Shown one piece after another: positions 1-7,760 of a stretch of DNA of 30,238 bases. Within the stretch, counting starts at the first letter, position 1; each line of letters starts with the position of its first letter. The notes beneath the pieces are model-generated. The model was not told where the DNA came from. It saw only the letters and a list, made by a program, of their open reading frames with translations, and did no database searches. The position numbers were made by a program, and so were the translations under genes. This DNA is from MGBC163016 sp964649145 (lineage in GTDB: Bacteria > Actinomycetota > Coriobacteriia > Coriobacteriales > Eggerthellaceae): contig CAZYOQ010000017.1 in NCBI GenBank assembly GCA_964649145.1, positions 1 through 30,238 of the forward strand, written 5' to 3'.

Positions 1-23
1 TGATTTGCCTGAATATAGCGCGT

Positions 24-29
24 TATAAT
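24..29 (+). promoter_or_regulatory. -10 box of a probably leaderless ABC-F message
   Basis: A perfect TATAAT lies at 24-29 and the ATG follows at 39. Transcription normally starts about 6-8 bases after the -10 box, which puts the RNA start at 36-38 and leaves a leader of only one to three bases. No Shine-Dalgarno-like purine run precedes the ATG; the bases between are pyrimidine-rich. No -35 hexamer is seen at the usual spacing; the candidate TTGCCT at 5-10 is too close. Confidence 0.5.
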
Positions 30-38
30 TCTTTCTTT

Positions 39-2153
39 ATGATTCTTCAATTAGAAAATATCGAGAAGTCTTATGGCGGCAGGTTGCTTTTTTCGGGCGT
101 CTCTTTCAAGCTTGAAGCTTATGACAGGTTGGCTCTTGTAGGTCCTAACGGGGCTGGTAAAACCACGCTTCTAAACATCATTACTGGAAACGATTTTCCA
201 GATGAAGGGCGCGTTATTAAGGCTCGTGGCGTTCGTGTTGGCTACCTTGAACAAGAGGCCATCGAAATGGGCGATTTTCCGATATTTGCAGAAGTCATGT
301 CGTCGCAATCGGAAGTCTTGGCGGCAGAGGAGCGCTTACGTGAACTTGAAGGCTCGCTTGGATCAAACCCAAGCGAAGCGCAACTGGCTAGCCTTGGTCG
401 TGCGCGTGATGCCTATGAGGCAATGGGTGGGTATTTGCTTGAGTCGAAGGTGCGCAGCGTACTATTCGGGCTTGGTTTTAGCGAAGAGGACATGAAGGCG
501 CCCACAACTCAGTTTTCTGGTGGCTGGCAGATGAGGATCGCGCTTGCAAAACTTCTTGTGCGAAATCCCGAGGTTTTACTGCTGGACGAACCAACCAATC
601 ACCTTGACTTGGAATCGGTTAAGTGGCTTGAAGGGTTTTTGAGGGGCTATGAGGGCACCGTGATTGTTGTGAGCCACGATCGCGCTTTCATGGATAACAT
701 GGTCGATTCTGTTGCAGAAATCGATGGTGGCCAGGTGATACTTTACAAGGGTAATTACTCTAAGTATCTCAAACTTCGCGAGCAGCGAATCGAGCTGTTA
801 AAGAAAGCTCGCGCTCATCAAGATGAGGAAATCGCACATCTAGAGGCTTTCATAGAAAAATTTCGCTATAAGGCAACGAAAGCCAAACAGGCTCAAGATC
901 GCATTCGCAAGCTAGAGAAGATAATGGCCGAGCGCATTCAGGTTCCCGATGAGCGCAAGACGGTCAACTTCAACTTTCAGCAACCTCCACGTACAGGAGA
1001 TGTGGTTGTTAAGGCGAAAGGTCTTGTGAAGCGTTTCAAGGATAAGACTGTTTATGACGGCGTCGATTTCAATATGTATCGAGGCGATAAGGTAGCTCTT
1101 GTTGGTCCTAACGGGGCTGGGAAGTCGACGCTTTTGAAGATGGTGGCTGGCGTGCTTGCGCCCGACGCCGGAAGTATCGAATACGGAGTAGGGGTTAGCC
1201 TTACCTATTACGCACAACACCAGCTAGAGGAACTAAACGCTTCAAATACAGTGTTTCAGGAACTTGACGGCGCAGCCCCTGGATGGAGTATCTCGCAGGT
1301 GAGATCGCTTTTGGGTATGTTTTTATTTAGTGGCGATGATGTTGAAAAGAAAGTTTCGGTATTATCTGGCGGGGAAAAGAGCAGGCTTGCCCTTGCAAAG
1401 ATGCTGGTAGCGCCAAAACCGCTGCTTTGCCTTGACGAGCCTACTAACCATCTTGATATCGCCAGTGCCGACATCTTAGAACAGGCTCTTCAGCATTTTG
1501 AGGGCACCGTGCTTTTCATCACGCATGACAGACACCTAATAAGTAACGTTGCGAATCGTATAGTCGAGGTGAAGGATGGACATATCAATAACTTCGACGG
1601 CGACTATGACTACTATTTGTACAAAAGTGGCCAGCTAGAGCAGGCTTCAGGCGCAGAGGACTCGATAATTGATTCCATTTTTGAGGGTGGAAAAGAAGAT
1701 TTGGGCAAGGGCATTGGGCAGGCGAAAGAAAAGGGTGTTGGTCAGGCAAAAGGCCAAGTGGCAGGCCAAGCTACAGGTCAGGTCAGCAGCATAAAGGTTA
1801 GAAGCCATTTAAGTTCTACTAGCGCGAATTTGACTGCCCCTCGTGGAAGTGCGCCGAAAACAAAGGAACAGAAGCGTCTTGAGGCGCAGGCTAGAAATAG
1901 AAGACATGCGGCCACCAAAGATTTGCGTCAGAAGATCAAGCGCCTTGATGGCGACCTTGCAAGATGGAACGCGCGCATGGAAGAAATTCTTGAGCTTATG
2001 AGCGACCCGGAATTCTATACCAAAGAAGATTCAACAAGCGACGTTATTGCTGAACATGGCAAACTGAAGGCAAAGCTTAAAGCCGCCGAAGAAGAATGGC
2101 TTGACCTTAACGAGCAGCTAGAGGCTAAGATTGCCGAGGAAGGCTTGTCATGA
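39..2153 (+). CDS. ABC-F family ATPase with Uup-like C-terminal coiled coil
   Basis: This 704-residue protein has two ABC ATPase domains and no membrane segments, the ABC-F layout of soluble proteins that act at the ribosomal E site. Domain 1 has Walker A GPNGAGKT (35-42), signature SGGWQ (160-164) and Walker B LLLDEPTNHLD (180-190). A charged P-site-tRNA-interaction-type linker (about 240-315) leads to domain 2, with Walker A GPNGAGKS (356-363), signature LSGGEKSR (442-449) and LDEPTNHLD (465-473). A flexible GQA/GQV-rich stretch (about 558-582) joins a lysine/glutamate-rich coiled coil (about 617-700) like the C-terminal domain of Uup. The N-terminus MILQLENIEKSYGG is a standard ABC start, so the ATG is right although it lacks a ribosome site. 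Its exact subfamily (Uup/YfmR-like or resistance type) cannot be fixed from sequence reading. Confidence 0.93.
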   Translation: MILQLENIEKSYGGRLLFSGVSFKLEAYDRLALVGPNGAGKTTLLNIITGNDFPDEGRVIKARGVRVGYLEQEAIEMGDFPIFAEVMSSQSEVLAAEERLRELEGSLGSNPSEAQLASLGRARDAYEAMGGYLLESKVRSVLFGLGFSEEDMKAPTTQFSGGWQMRIALAKLLVRNPEVLLLDEPTNHLDLESVKWLEGFLRGYEGTVIVVSHDRAFMDNMVDSVAEIDGGQVILYKGNYSKYLKLREQRIELLKKARAHQDEEIAHLEAFIEKFRYKATKAKQAQDRIRKLEKIMAERIQVPDERKTVNFNFQQPPRTGDVVVKAKGLVKRFKDKTVYDGVDFNMYRGDKVALVGPNGAGKSTLLKMVAGVLAPDAGSIEYGVGVSLTYYAQHQLEELNASNTVFQELDGAAPGWSISQVRSLLGMFLFSGDDVEKKVSVLSGGEKSRLALAKMLVAPKPLLCLDEPTNHLDIASADILEQALQHFEGTVLFITHDRHLISNVANRIVEVKDGHINNFDGDYDYYLYKSGQLEQASGAEDSIIDSIFEGGKEDLGKGIGQAKEKGVGQAKGQVAGQATGQVSSIKVRSHLSSTSANLTAPRGSAPKTKEQKRLEAQARNRRHAATKDLRQKIKRLDGDLARWNARMEEILELMSDPEFYTKEDSTSDVIAEHGKLKAKLKAAEEEWLDLNEQLEAKIAEEGLS

Positions 2154-2189
2154 TCGAGGCTTTGTTAGTTTAAGGAAGGCTTGTCATGA
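2137..2189 (+). repeat. 17-base direct repeat at the ABC-F 3' end
   Basis: The sequence AGGAAGGCTTGTCATGA occurs exactly at 2137-2153, where it holds the last codons and TGA stop of the ABC-F gene, and again at 2173-2189 in the intergenic space, 36 bases downstream. The second copy looks like a partial duplication of the gene tail. Confidence 0.8.
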
Positions 2190-2193
2190 AGGA

Positions 2194-2235
2194 GACCCAG
2201 GTAGCCATAAACAAGACCCAGATAGCCAAGAGAGG
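2194..2235 (+). repeat. Imperfect 21-base tandem repeat before the M50 gene
   Basis: Two adjacent 21-base units (2194-2214 and 2215-2235) share GACCCAG-G/A-TAGCCA (13 of 14 positions) and then diverge. They directly follow the repeated ABC-F tail and directly precede the start of the M50 gene, so the whole ABC-F/M50 spacer is made of short duplications. Confidence 0.6.
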
Positions 2236-2241
2236 ACAGTT

Positions 2242-2931
2242 ATGAACGAGGCTCTGATTGCGAACATAGCTTATTACGCCTGTGTGATCTTGAGTTTTGT
2301 GCCGGCACTGGTGTTGCATGAAGTTGCACATGGTTTTGCTGCATATAAACTGGGCGATCCTACAGCGAAATCGCAAGGTAGGCTTTCCCTTAACCCTATA
2401 AAGCATATAGACCCTTTTGGAACCGTTATACTGCCACTTTTGTTGATGGTAATGAACATGCCTGTTTTCGGGTATGCCAAGCCAGTTCCCTACAACCCTG
2501 GTTACTTTAAGGATCCTAGGCGTGATGATGCCATTACTGGTCTTGCAGGACCTCTCGCAAACCTTGCAATGGCTGGCGTTGCAGCTGCTGTCGCATGGGT
2601 TTTGTATCCGGCCGCACAAACTTTGGTAGAAAATATTGTTTTTGAGTATTTTTACTTGCTGTTTCTGCCCACATTTTGCCTGATCAATTTGTATTTGATG
2701 TTCTTTAACTTGATTCCCATTCCCCCGCTTGATGGCTCATCTGTTATAGCGTTGCTTATTCCAGAGAAACTACTGCCGAAATGGTATTCCATCCAGCATT
2801 ATGCGTTTCCGATCTTCATGATTTGCATAATCGTTTTGCCTTATATAATCGGATTTAACCCGTTTTCGTGGTATTTGGACGTGACGGCCGGGAACTTGGC
2901 CAACGCGCTTTTCCCATTCACAATTAGCTAG
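2242..2931 (+). CDS. M50 family site-2-protease-like membrane metalloprotease
   Basis: A 229-residue polytopic membrane protein of the M50 (site-2 protease, YwhC-like) family, which cleaves substrates within the membrane. The zinc-binding HEVAH is at 26-30 inside the first hydrophobic segment (about 8-35). The second metal motif NLIPIPPLDG is at 156-165, giving the usual N-P-P-DG pattern. Further hydrophobic segments lie at about 61-75, 100-125, 133-157 and 185-205. There is no PDZ domain, which places it with the short family members. I chose ATG 2242 (AGAGGAC upstream); the same frame stays open back to 2131, but that region is repeat-derived and the extra residues are hydrophilic and unlike the family. 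Substrate unknown. Confidence 0.88.
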   Translation: MNEALIANIAYYACVILSFVPALVLHEVAHGFAAYKLGDPTAKSQGRLSLNPIKHIDPFGTVILPLLLMVMNMPVFGYAKPVPYNPGYFKDPRRDDAITGLAGPLANLAMAGVAAAVAWVLYPAAQTLVENIVFEYFYLLFLPTFCLINLYLMFFNLIPIPPLDGSSVIALLIPEKLLPKWYSIQHYAFPIFMICIIVLPYIIGFNPFSWYLDVTAGNLANALFPFTIS

Positions 2932-2940
2932 GGGAGCTTA

Positions 2941-2984
2941 GGCTGGGCTGTGTGGCTATGTTAGCTTGGCTTGGGTTGTGTGGC
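2941..2984 (+). repeat. Imperfect 27-base-period direct repeat upstream of scpA
   Basis: GGCTGGGCTGTGTGGC (2941-2956) recurs as GGCTTGGGTTGTGTGGC (2968-2984), with one inserted T and one C/T change. It fills most of the 82-base spacer between the M50 gene and scpA. No terminator or promoter is evident here. Confidence 0.6.
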
Positions 2985-3013
2985 GTTTCGCACGTCATTT
3001 ACAATAGGAGCTT

Positions 3014-3790
3014 ATGAGCTACAAGGTAAAAACAGACGTCTTTGAAGGACCGTTCGATCTTCTGCTGTACTTGGTCAGCAAAAAGAAGGTCGATATCGGG
3101 GCGATTTCCATAAACAATATTGCAGACCAATATCTGGCGGAAATCGCGAAGATGCAGAAATTGAATCTAGAGGTTGCATCCGATTTCCTACTTGTAGCAG
3201 CAACGCTTCTCGAAATTAAGGCAAACGCGCTAGTGTCTCACCAAAATGAGGAACTAGACGAGGAGATGGAACAGCTAACGCCTGACCAAGCACACGATAT
3301 GCTAGTGGCGAAGCTGATCACCTACAAGCAGTTCAAAAACGCTGCTGAAGAGCTTAGCGGGCGCTATCGGGAGGTTGGAAGGCTGCATGTGCGGCCTTTT
3401 GGGCCTGAGCCTCAGTTTCTTAGCGCTATGCCGGATTTCCTAGAGGGCACCACGCTTGATGATTTGGGTTGCATAGCGGCAAACGCCCTTGCGCGCCGTG
3501 AGGTTTTCCTGCTTGAATCGGAACATATAGCAGCCAAGCCAATACCTGTGGAATACCATGTCGAGTCGATTCATCGAGCCATCCGCGAGAAGAAGCACAT
3601 GACTTTCAGCCAGCTTCTTGGCCGTGATGCGTCACCTGCGATTCTAATCGTTAACTTCCTTGCGCTTTTGGAACTTTATAAAAGGAAGATGGTCACACTC
3701 GAACAAAATGAGGCATTCGGCGATATAGACATTAGCTATATTGAAGGGTCGGGCGAGCTTGACTTTGAGAAGAACCCGATAGAGGAATAG
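3014..3790 (+). CDS. scpA: Segregation and condensation protein A
   Basis: ScpA is the kleisin subunit that bridges the two heads of SMC and recruits ScpB for chromosome compaction and segregation. The 258-residue length matches the family (about 240-270). The N-terminus has the kleisin signature FEGPFDLLLYLV (10-21), followed by the helical SMC-neck-binding region and the ANALV segment near 69-73. The C-terminal 80 residues (FSQLLGRD to LELYKRKMVTLEQ) form the winged helix that binds the SMC cap. A clear ribosome site, AGGAGC, sits just before the ATG. scpB follows after two bases, so the two are almost certainly co-translated. Confidence 0.95.
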   Translation: MSYKVKTDVFEGPFDLLLYLVSKKKVDIGAISINNIADQYLAEIAKMQKLNLEVASDFLLVAATLLEIKANALVSHQNEELDEEMEQLTPDQAHDMLVAKLITYKQFKNAAEELSGRYREVGRLHVRPFGPEPQFLSAMPDFLEGTTLDDLGCIAANALARREVFLLESEHIAAKPIPVEYHVESIHRAIREKKHMTFSQLLGRDASPAILIVNFLALLELYKRKMVTLEQNEAFGDIDISYIEGSGELDFEKNPIEE

Positions 3791-3792
3791 TC

Positions 3793-4467
3793 ATGGATAA
3801 TTTCAATTTGGATGGCGCCATAGAGGCGATGCTTTTTGTGACAGATGAACCAGTTAGCGCCGTTGGATTGTCGCAGATACTGGAAAAGGATGTATCTGTT
3901 GTTGAAGAAGCGCTAAACCGCATATCGAAGAAACTTGAGAAGGAGTCTTTCGGCATACAGCTTCGAGAAGTTGCTGGCGGATGGCGGCTTTGCACGCATC
4001 CTGCCTATCACGACATCATCGAGAAATATGTTATTTCTTGGGATACGCGTAAGCTTTCTGCGGCTGCTATGGAAACGCTTGCGATAATTGCATACACACA
4101 GCCTGTAACTCGAAACTCTATAGCATCTATTCGTGGCGTTAGTTCCGACAGTCCTATTAATTCGCTTATCGAAAAGGGTCTGATTAAGGAAGTAGGCACG
4201 GCACAAACGCCAGGCAACCCTACCTTATATGGCACGACCAGGGCATTCTTAGAGAAGTTCGGCTTGCGTTCAATAGATGACCTTGTTGATATTTGCGAGT
4301 TTGCGCCTGACGAAGAAACACGAACGCTTATTGCCGAGCGCCTTTCTTCCACATACCAGGATGTAACCGTGTCTGAAGAAGAGGCGGCCAAAGCTGTAGA
4401 GCAGGTCACAGGTGTTGTCGAGAAGATCGATTTCGACGCGCTTGACTTCGATTTCGATCAGGAGTAG
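3793..4467 (+). CDS. scpB: Segregation and condensation protein B
   Basis: ScpB is a dimeric double winged-helix protein that binds the central region of ScpA in the SMC-ScpAB condensin. At 224 residues it has the usual N-terminal winged helix (LDGAIEAMLFVTDEPVS) and the strongly conserved second one around SAAAMETLAIIAYTQPVTR and the following IRGVSSDSPINSLIEKGLI. The tail after about residue 185 is acidic (EEEAAKAVEQ to DFDFDQE), as is common in the family. The gene starts two bases after scpA stops, and its ribosome site (GAGGAA) lies in the last codons of scpA. rluB follows after seven bases, the scpA-scpB-rluB order known from Gram-positive bacteria. Confidence 0.95.
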   Translation: MDNFNLDGAIEAMLFVTDEPVSAVGLSQILEKDVSVVEEALNRISKKLEKESFGIQLREVAGGWRLCTHPAYHDIIEKYVISWDTRKLSAAAMETLAIIAYTQPVTRNSIASIRGVSSDSPINSLIEKGLIKEVGTAQTPGNPTLYGTTRAFLEKFGLRSIDDLVDICEFAPDEETRTLIAERLSSTYQDVTVSEEEAAKAVEQVTGVVEKIDFDALDFDFDQE

Positions 4468-4474
4468 CTAAAAC

Positions 4475-5215
4475 TTGCCAATCATGCGGCTACAGAAATT
4501 CTTGGCCAGGGCAGGCGTTGCCTCAAGGCGCAAGTGCGACGAGGTGATAATCCCATCGGGTCGCATTAGCGTAAACGGTCATGTGGTAACAACAACAGGG
4601 GTATCTGTTGACTCTGAATCTGACGATATCCGCCTAGACGGGCAAGTACTTGCGCTTCCAAAAGAAAACATTACGATAATGCTGAACAAACCAGCAGGTT
4701 TCGAGACAACAATGTCTAGCAAGCACGCAGGCCACATTGTTTCTGAACTTGTGCCCATAGATAAATACCCCAGCCTTGTGCCTGTTGGACGCCTCGACAA
4801 GGACACAACAGGCCTTCTTCTTTTCACGACCGACGGGCAGATGTGCAACGCGCTTACACACCCGTCTCACCATGTGAACAAGACCTATATCGCAAAAGTT
4901 GAAGGCAACGTTTCTGAAAAAGAACGCCTCCTGCTTGAAGAAGGCGTCGAAATAGATGGTAGAACGAGCGCACCTGCCAAATGCGAACTTATTAAATATG
5001 ACACGAAAGCAGGCGAAACCATCGCAAAGATCACGATTCATGAGGGAAGGAATCGCCAGGTTAGAAAGATGTTTGCTTCACTAGGACATGAGGTGATAAC
5101 ACTTCACCGTGAAAACCTCGGCCCTTTGTCGTTGGGTGATCTAAAACTTGGTTCATGGCGAACACTTAGTGAAGCAGAAATCAAGTCGCTTGTCTGCGCC
5201 TGTAAGGGCTTTTGA
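4475..5215 (+). CDS. rluB: Ribosomal large subunit pseudouridine synthase (RluB/RsuA type)
   Basis: A 246-residue RsuA/RluB-class pseudouridine synthase, which isomerises a specific uridine in rRNA. An S4 RNA-binding domain occupies about 4-50 (LQKFLARAGVASRRKCDEVI) and the catalytic domain begins near 66. The catalytic aspartate is D108 in GRLDKDTTGLLLFT, followed by HPSHHVNKTYIAKVEG and the family's EGRNRQVRKMF near the C-terminus. I prefer the TTG at 4475: GGAG at 4461-4464 is about 10 bases upstream of it but 19 from the next in-frame ATG (4484). Whether it modifies 23S (RluB) or 16S rRNA is inferred from the link to scpAB. Confidence 0.9.
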   Translation: MPIMRLQKFLARAGVASRRKCDEVIIPSGRISVNGHVVTTTGVSVDSESDDIRLDGQVLALPKENITIMLNKPAGFETTMSSKHAGHIVSELVPIDKYPSLVPVGRLDKDTTGLLLFTTDGQMCNALTHPSHHVNKTYIAKVEGNVSEKERLLLEEGVEIDGRTSAPAKCELIKYDTKAGETIAKITIHEGRNRQVRKMFASLGHEVITLHRENLGPLSLGDLKLGSWRTLSEAEIKSLVCACKGF

Positions 5216-5228
5216 TAACGTAAAATGG

Positions 5229-5251
5229 CTCCTAGTAATTTGACTTAGGAG
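5229..5251 (+). promoter_or_regulatory. Hairpin that could mask the tyrA ribosome-binding site
   Basis: CTCCTA (5229-5234) is complementary to TAGGAG (5246-5251), with an 11-base loop. TAGGAG is the Shine-Dalgarno sequence of the TTG-started tyrA gene, so folding would hide it. No T-run follows, so it is not an intrinsic terminator. Regulatory action is inference. Confidence 0.4.
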
Positions 5252-5260
5252 TGTGAGCGT

Positions 5261-6448
5261 TTGTCTGAAACAGATCAAAAGACCTTCTCCCAGGAGAGTT
5301 CGCAAGAGCTACCTTTTAAGAAAGTCTGCGTAATAGGCCTTGGTTTGATTGGCGCATCTCTTGCCTCTGCGCTTAAGAAGGCGTATCCAGATGTATATAT
5401 TTTCGGAGTCGATACAGATTCTCGAGCTTGCGTCACAGCATCTGAATATGGGTGGATCGACAAATTTGGAGCGCCGGATTGCGACGAGCTGAAAGATTTT
5501 ATCATCAACGCCGCCCAACTCGTGGTTTTGGCAGTACCTCTTAGCGCCGCCGACTACTATATGGACTTACTTGCGGATGTGAACTATACAGGCTTGCTCA
5601 CAGACACCCTTTCTACCAAATCGCACATTTTAGAGATTTCTTCGAAGCTGCCAAATAAATGTTCCTATATTCCCGGACATCCTATGGCCGGTTCGGAAAA
5701 AAACGGCATTGATGGCGCTAGAAGCGATCTTTTCGAAGGTGCCAACTGGATTCTTTGCCCCGATAAGGAAACTGTTCCTGAACACTTCCAGATGCTTCAC
5801 GAGCTTATCACCGGCATGAATGCCAGGGTTATCTCGATTCCTCGCGAGGAGCACGATAGAGCTGTTGCGATTGTTAGCCATGTTCCGCATATGGTAGCTG
5901 CTTCTCTTATGCGTCTGGCGAAGAATCACACAGACGAAAACCAAACCATAATGCGGCTTGCTGCAGGTGGATTTAAAGACACCACACGTGTTGCAGCAGG
6001 GTCTCCTAAGCTTTGGTGCGGTATCGCCTTCGATAATGCCGATGCTCTTGCAGAAGGGCTACGTGAAATGGAAGACATTATACGCTCCATGCACAAAGCC
6101 CTTCTCGAAGGAGACCGCGAATCATTCACCAAAATGCTTGCCGAGGCATCAGAGGCAAGACGCGACCTTCCCGCTGCTTGGATTCCCTCAAGCGAAAAAC
6201 TTCTTGAGGTTCGAATTCCTATGGTCGACCGTCCGGGTATCATCGCACAAGTAGCCACTATAGCAAGCTCTGTGGGGTGTAATATACAATCCATAGATAT
6301 CGACCATATATCTGAGGGAAGCGCTATATTGTCGCTTATACTCACTGATGAAGGCGATATAGGACAACTATCGTTTCAACTGATCGACGCGGGATACTCT
6401 GTCTCGTTTAACCCGATCATGCCGAAGGAGCACGCACATGCCGAATGA
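5261..6448 (+). CDS. tyrA: Prephenate dehydrogenase with C-terminal ACT domain
   Basis: This enzyme oxidatively decarboxylates prephenate to 4-hydroxyphenylpyruvate, the committed step to tyrosine. The 395-residue protein has an N-terminal Rossmann fold with GLGLIG (26-31) and an acidic residue after strand 2 (FGVDTD) suggesting NAD. The conserved GHPMAGSEKNG (139-149) carries a catalytic-region histidine, and SHVPHMVAASL (206-216) is the dimer-domain motif. An ACT domain (about 315-382, RPGIIAQVATIASSVGCNI) suggests feedback by an amino acid, typically tyrosine. The TTG start is set by TAGGAG nine bases upstream. There is no chorismate mutase domain. Its last 11 bases overlap aroA in another frame, so the two aromatic-pathway genes are translationally coupled. 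Confidence 0.93.
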   Translation: MSETDQKTFSQESSQELPFKKVCVIGLGLIGASLASALKKAYPDVYIFGVDTDSRACVTASEYGWIDKFGAPDCDELKDFIINAAQLVVLAVPLSAADYYMDLLADVNYTGLLTDTLSTKSHILEISSKLPNKCSYIPGHPMAGSEKNGIDGARSDLFEGANWILCPDKETVPEHFQMLHELITGMNARVISIPREEHDRAVAIVSHVPHMVAASLMRLAKNHTDENQTIMRLAAGGFKDTTRVAAGSPKLWCGIAFDNADALAEGLREMEDIIRSMHKALLEGDRESFTKMLAEASEARRDLPAAWIPSSEKLLEVRIPMVDRPGIIAQVATIASSVGCNIQSIDIDHISEGSAILSLILTDEGDIGQLSFQLIDAGYSVSFNPIMPKEHAHAE

Positions 6449-7760
6449 CAATGCAAGAATCACGCCACTCGCAGGCTCGCTCCAAGGAAACATTACTGTT
6501 CCAGGAGACAAATCCATCTCACATAGGGCTGTGCTTTTTTCAGCTATGGCGCAAGGCACTTCAAAGCTAGAAGGGGTTCTTGATTCACAAGATGTTCGCT
6601 CTTCAATTGCCGCGGTAAGCGCTCTTGGTGCTGATGTGAACCTTAATAAAGCAGAAGACGGCTCTCTTGAAGGCACTATTACAGGGTGGGGGCAAGCAGG
6701 ACCTTCTCAGCCTGAACAAGATATAGACTGTGGTAACTCTGGCACCACTGCAAGGCTTCTTATGGGAGTGCTTGCTCCTTGGCCTATAAAGGTTACGCTG
6801 ACCGGAGACGAGTCGCTTAAGCGCCGCCCAATGAGAAGAAACACCGTCCCGCTTATGAAGATGGGTGTGAAGTTTCACCCAAGTGAAGCCGACCATTTGC
6901 CAATCACAGAAGTTGGAAACTCCGACTTGAAGGCGATCACATACGAAGCGCCCATGGCCTCAGCCCAATTGAAAACCGCTGTACTGCTGGCGGGCGTATA
7001 TGCCAAGGGCAAAACGACGCTAAACGAGCCTGCTCCTTCGCGAAATCACACTGAACTTATGCTTCCAGAATATGGAGTGAAGACTACTGCCGGCACGCGC
7101 ATGGCTACCGTTGAAGGTGTTTCTGCCATGAAGGCTTCCGACATAAAGGTTCCTGGCGACCCTTCTTCTGCTGCTTTTTTGTGTTGCGCGGCTCTGCTGA
7201 AGCGCGGAAGCAAGATAAGCGTAAACAATGTTTCGCTTAATCCCGCCCGAATTGGTTTTGTTCGCACGCTTGAGCGTATGGGAGCGAAAATTTCAGACCA
7301 AAGATTAGGTTATGAGGGCAAAGAGCCAATCGGAACCATAGAGGTTCAGTACACGAAAGACCTTCATGGCTGCGAGGTGCCACCACAGCATTTTGCTTCA
7401 ATCCTTGATGAAGTGCCCGTACTTTCCCTTGTCGCTGCGCATGCTAAGGGGCTTACGGTTTTCAAGGGCGTAGCCGAGCTTCGCGCGAAAGAAAGCAACC
7501 GTTTGCAATCGATAATCGATGGCTTGGCTCTTTTAGGGGTCGATGCATGGGAAAAGAGCGACAACCTCTATATTGAGGGCGACCCTAACCTTCAAGTTCC
7601 ACCAAAACTCGAATTTTCTTCTCATGGAGACCACCGTCTTGCTATGACGTGGGCACTTGCAGGGCTTTGCGGTAACAACCCTGTTGAGGTTAGTGATTTC
7701 GATTGCGTGGCTGTAAGCTATCCTGGCTTTCTTGAGGATATCGAAAAACTGGTGAAATAG
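6438..7760 (+). CDS. aroA: 3-phosphoshikimate 1-carboxyvinyltransferase (EPSP synthase)
   Basis: AroA transfers the enolpyruvyl group of PEP to shikimate-3-phosphate, the sixth step of the shikimate pathway. The 440-residue protein shows PGDKSISHRA (22-31, with the substrate-binding lysine, serine and arginine), GNSGTTARLLMG (99-110), GDESLKRRPM (123-132), SAQLKTAVLLAG (175-186), the catalytic-region ILDEVP (322-327), AELRAKESNR (346-355) and GDHRLAMTWA (397-406). It also has RNHTE (202-206), an RxHxE pattern typical of class II enzymes. AAGGAG lies before the ATG, inside the tyrA tail. The stop codon is directly followed by the cmk start. Tyrosine- and CMP-kinase-linked placement is a common Gram-positive arrangement. 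Confidence 0.95.
   Translation: MPNDNARITPLAGSLQGNITVPGDKSISHRAVLFSAMAQGTSKLEGVLDSQDVRSSIAAVSALGADVNLNKAEDGSLEGTITGWGQAGPSQPEQDIDCGNSGTTARLLMGVLAPWPIKVTLTGDESLKRRPMRRNTVPLMKMGVKFHPSEADHLPITEVGNSDLKAITYEAPMASAQLKTAVLLAGVYAKGKTTLNEPAPSRNHTELMLPEYGVKTTAGTRMATVEGVSAMKASDIKVPGDPSSAAFLCCAALLKRGSKISVNNVSLNPARIGFVRTLERMGAKISDQRLGYEGKEPIGTIEVQYTKDLHGCEVPPQHFASILDEVPVLSLVAAHAKGLTVFKGVAELRAKESNRLQSIIDGLALLGVDAWEKSDNLYIEGDPNLQVPPKLEFSSHGDHRLAMTWALAGLCGNNPVEVSDFDCVAVSYPGFLEDIEKLVK

Noticed and set aside
2131..2241. N-terminal extension of the M50 protease from an upstream start.
   Set aside because: It overlaps the ABC-F gene, consists of repeat-derived hydrophilic sequence and is absent from the family.
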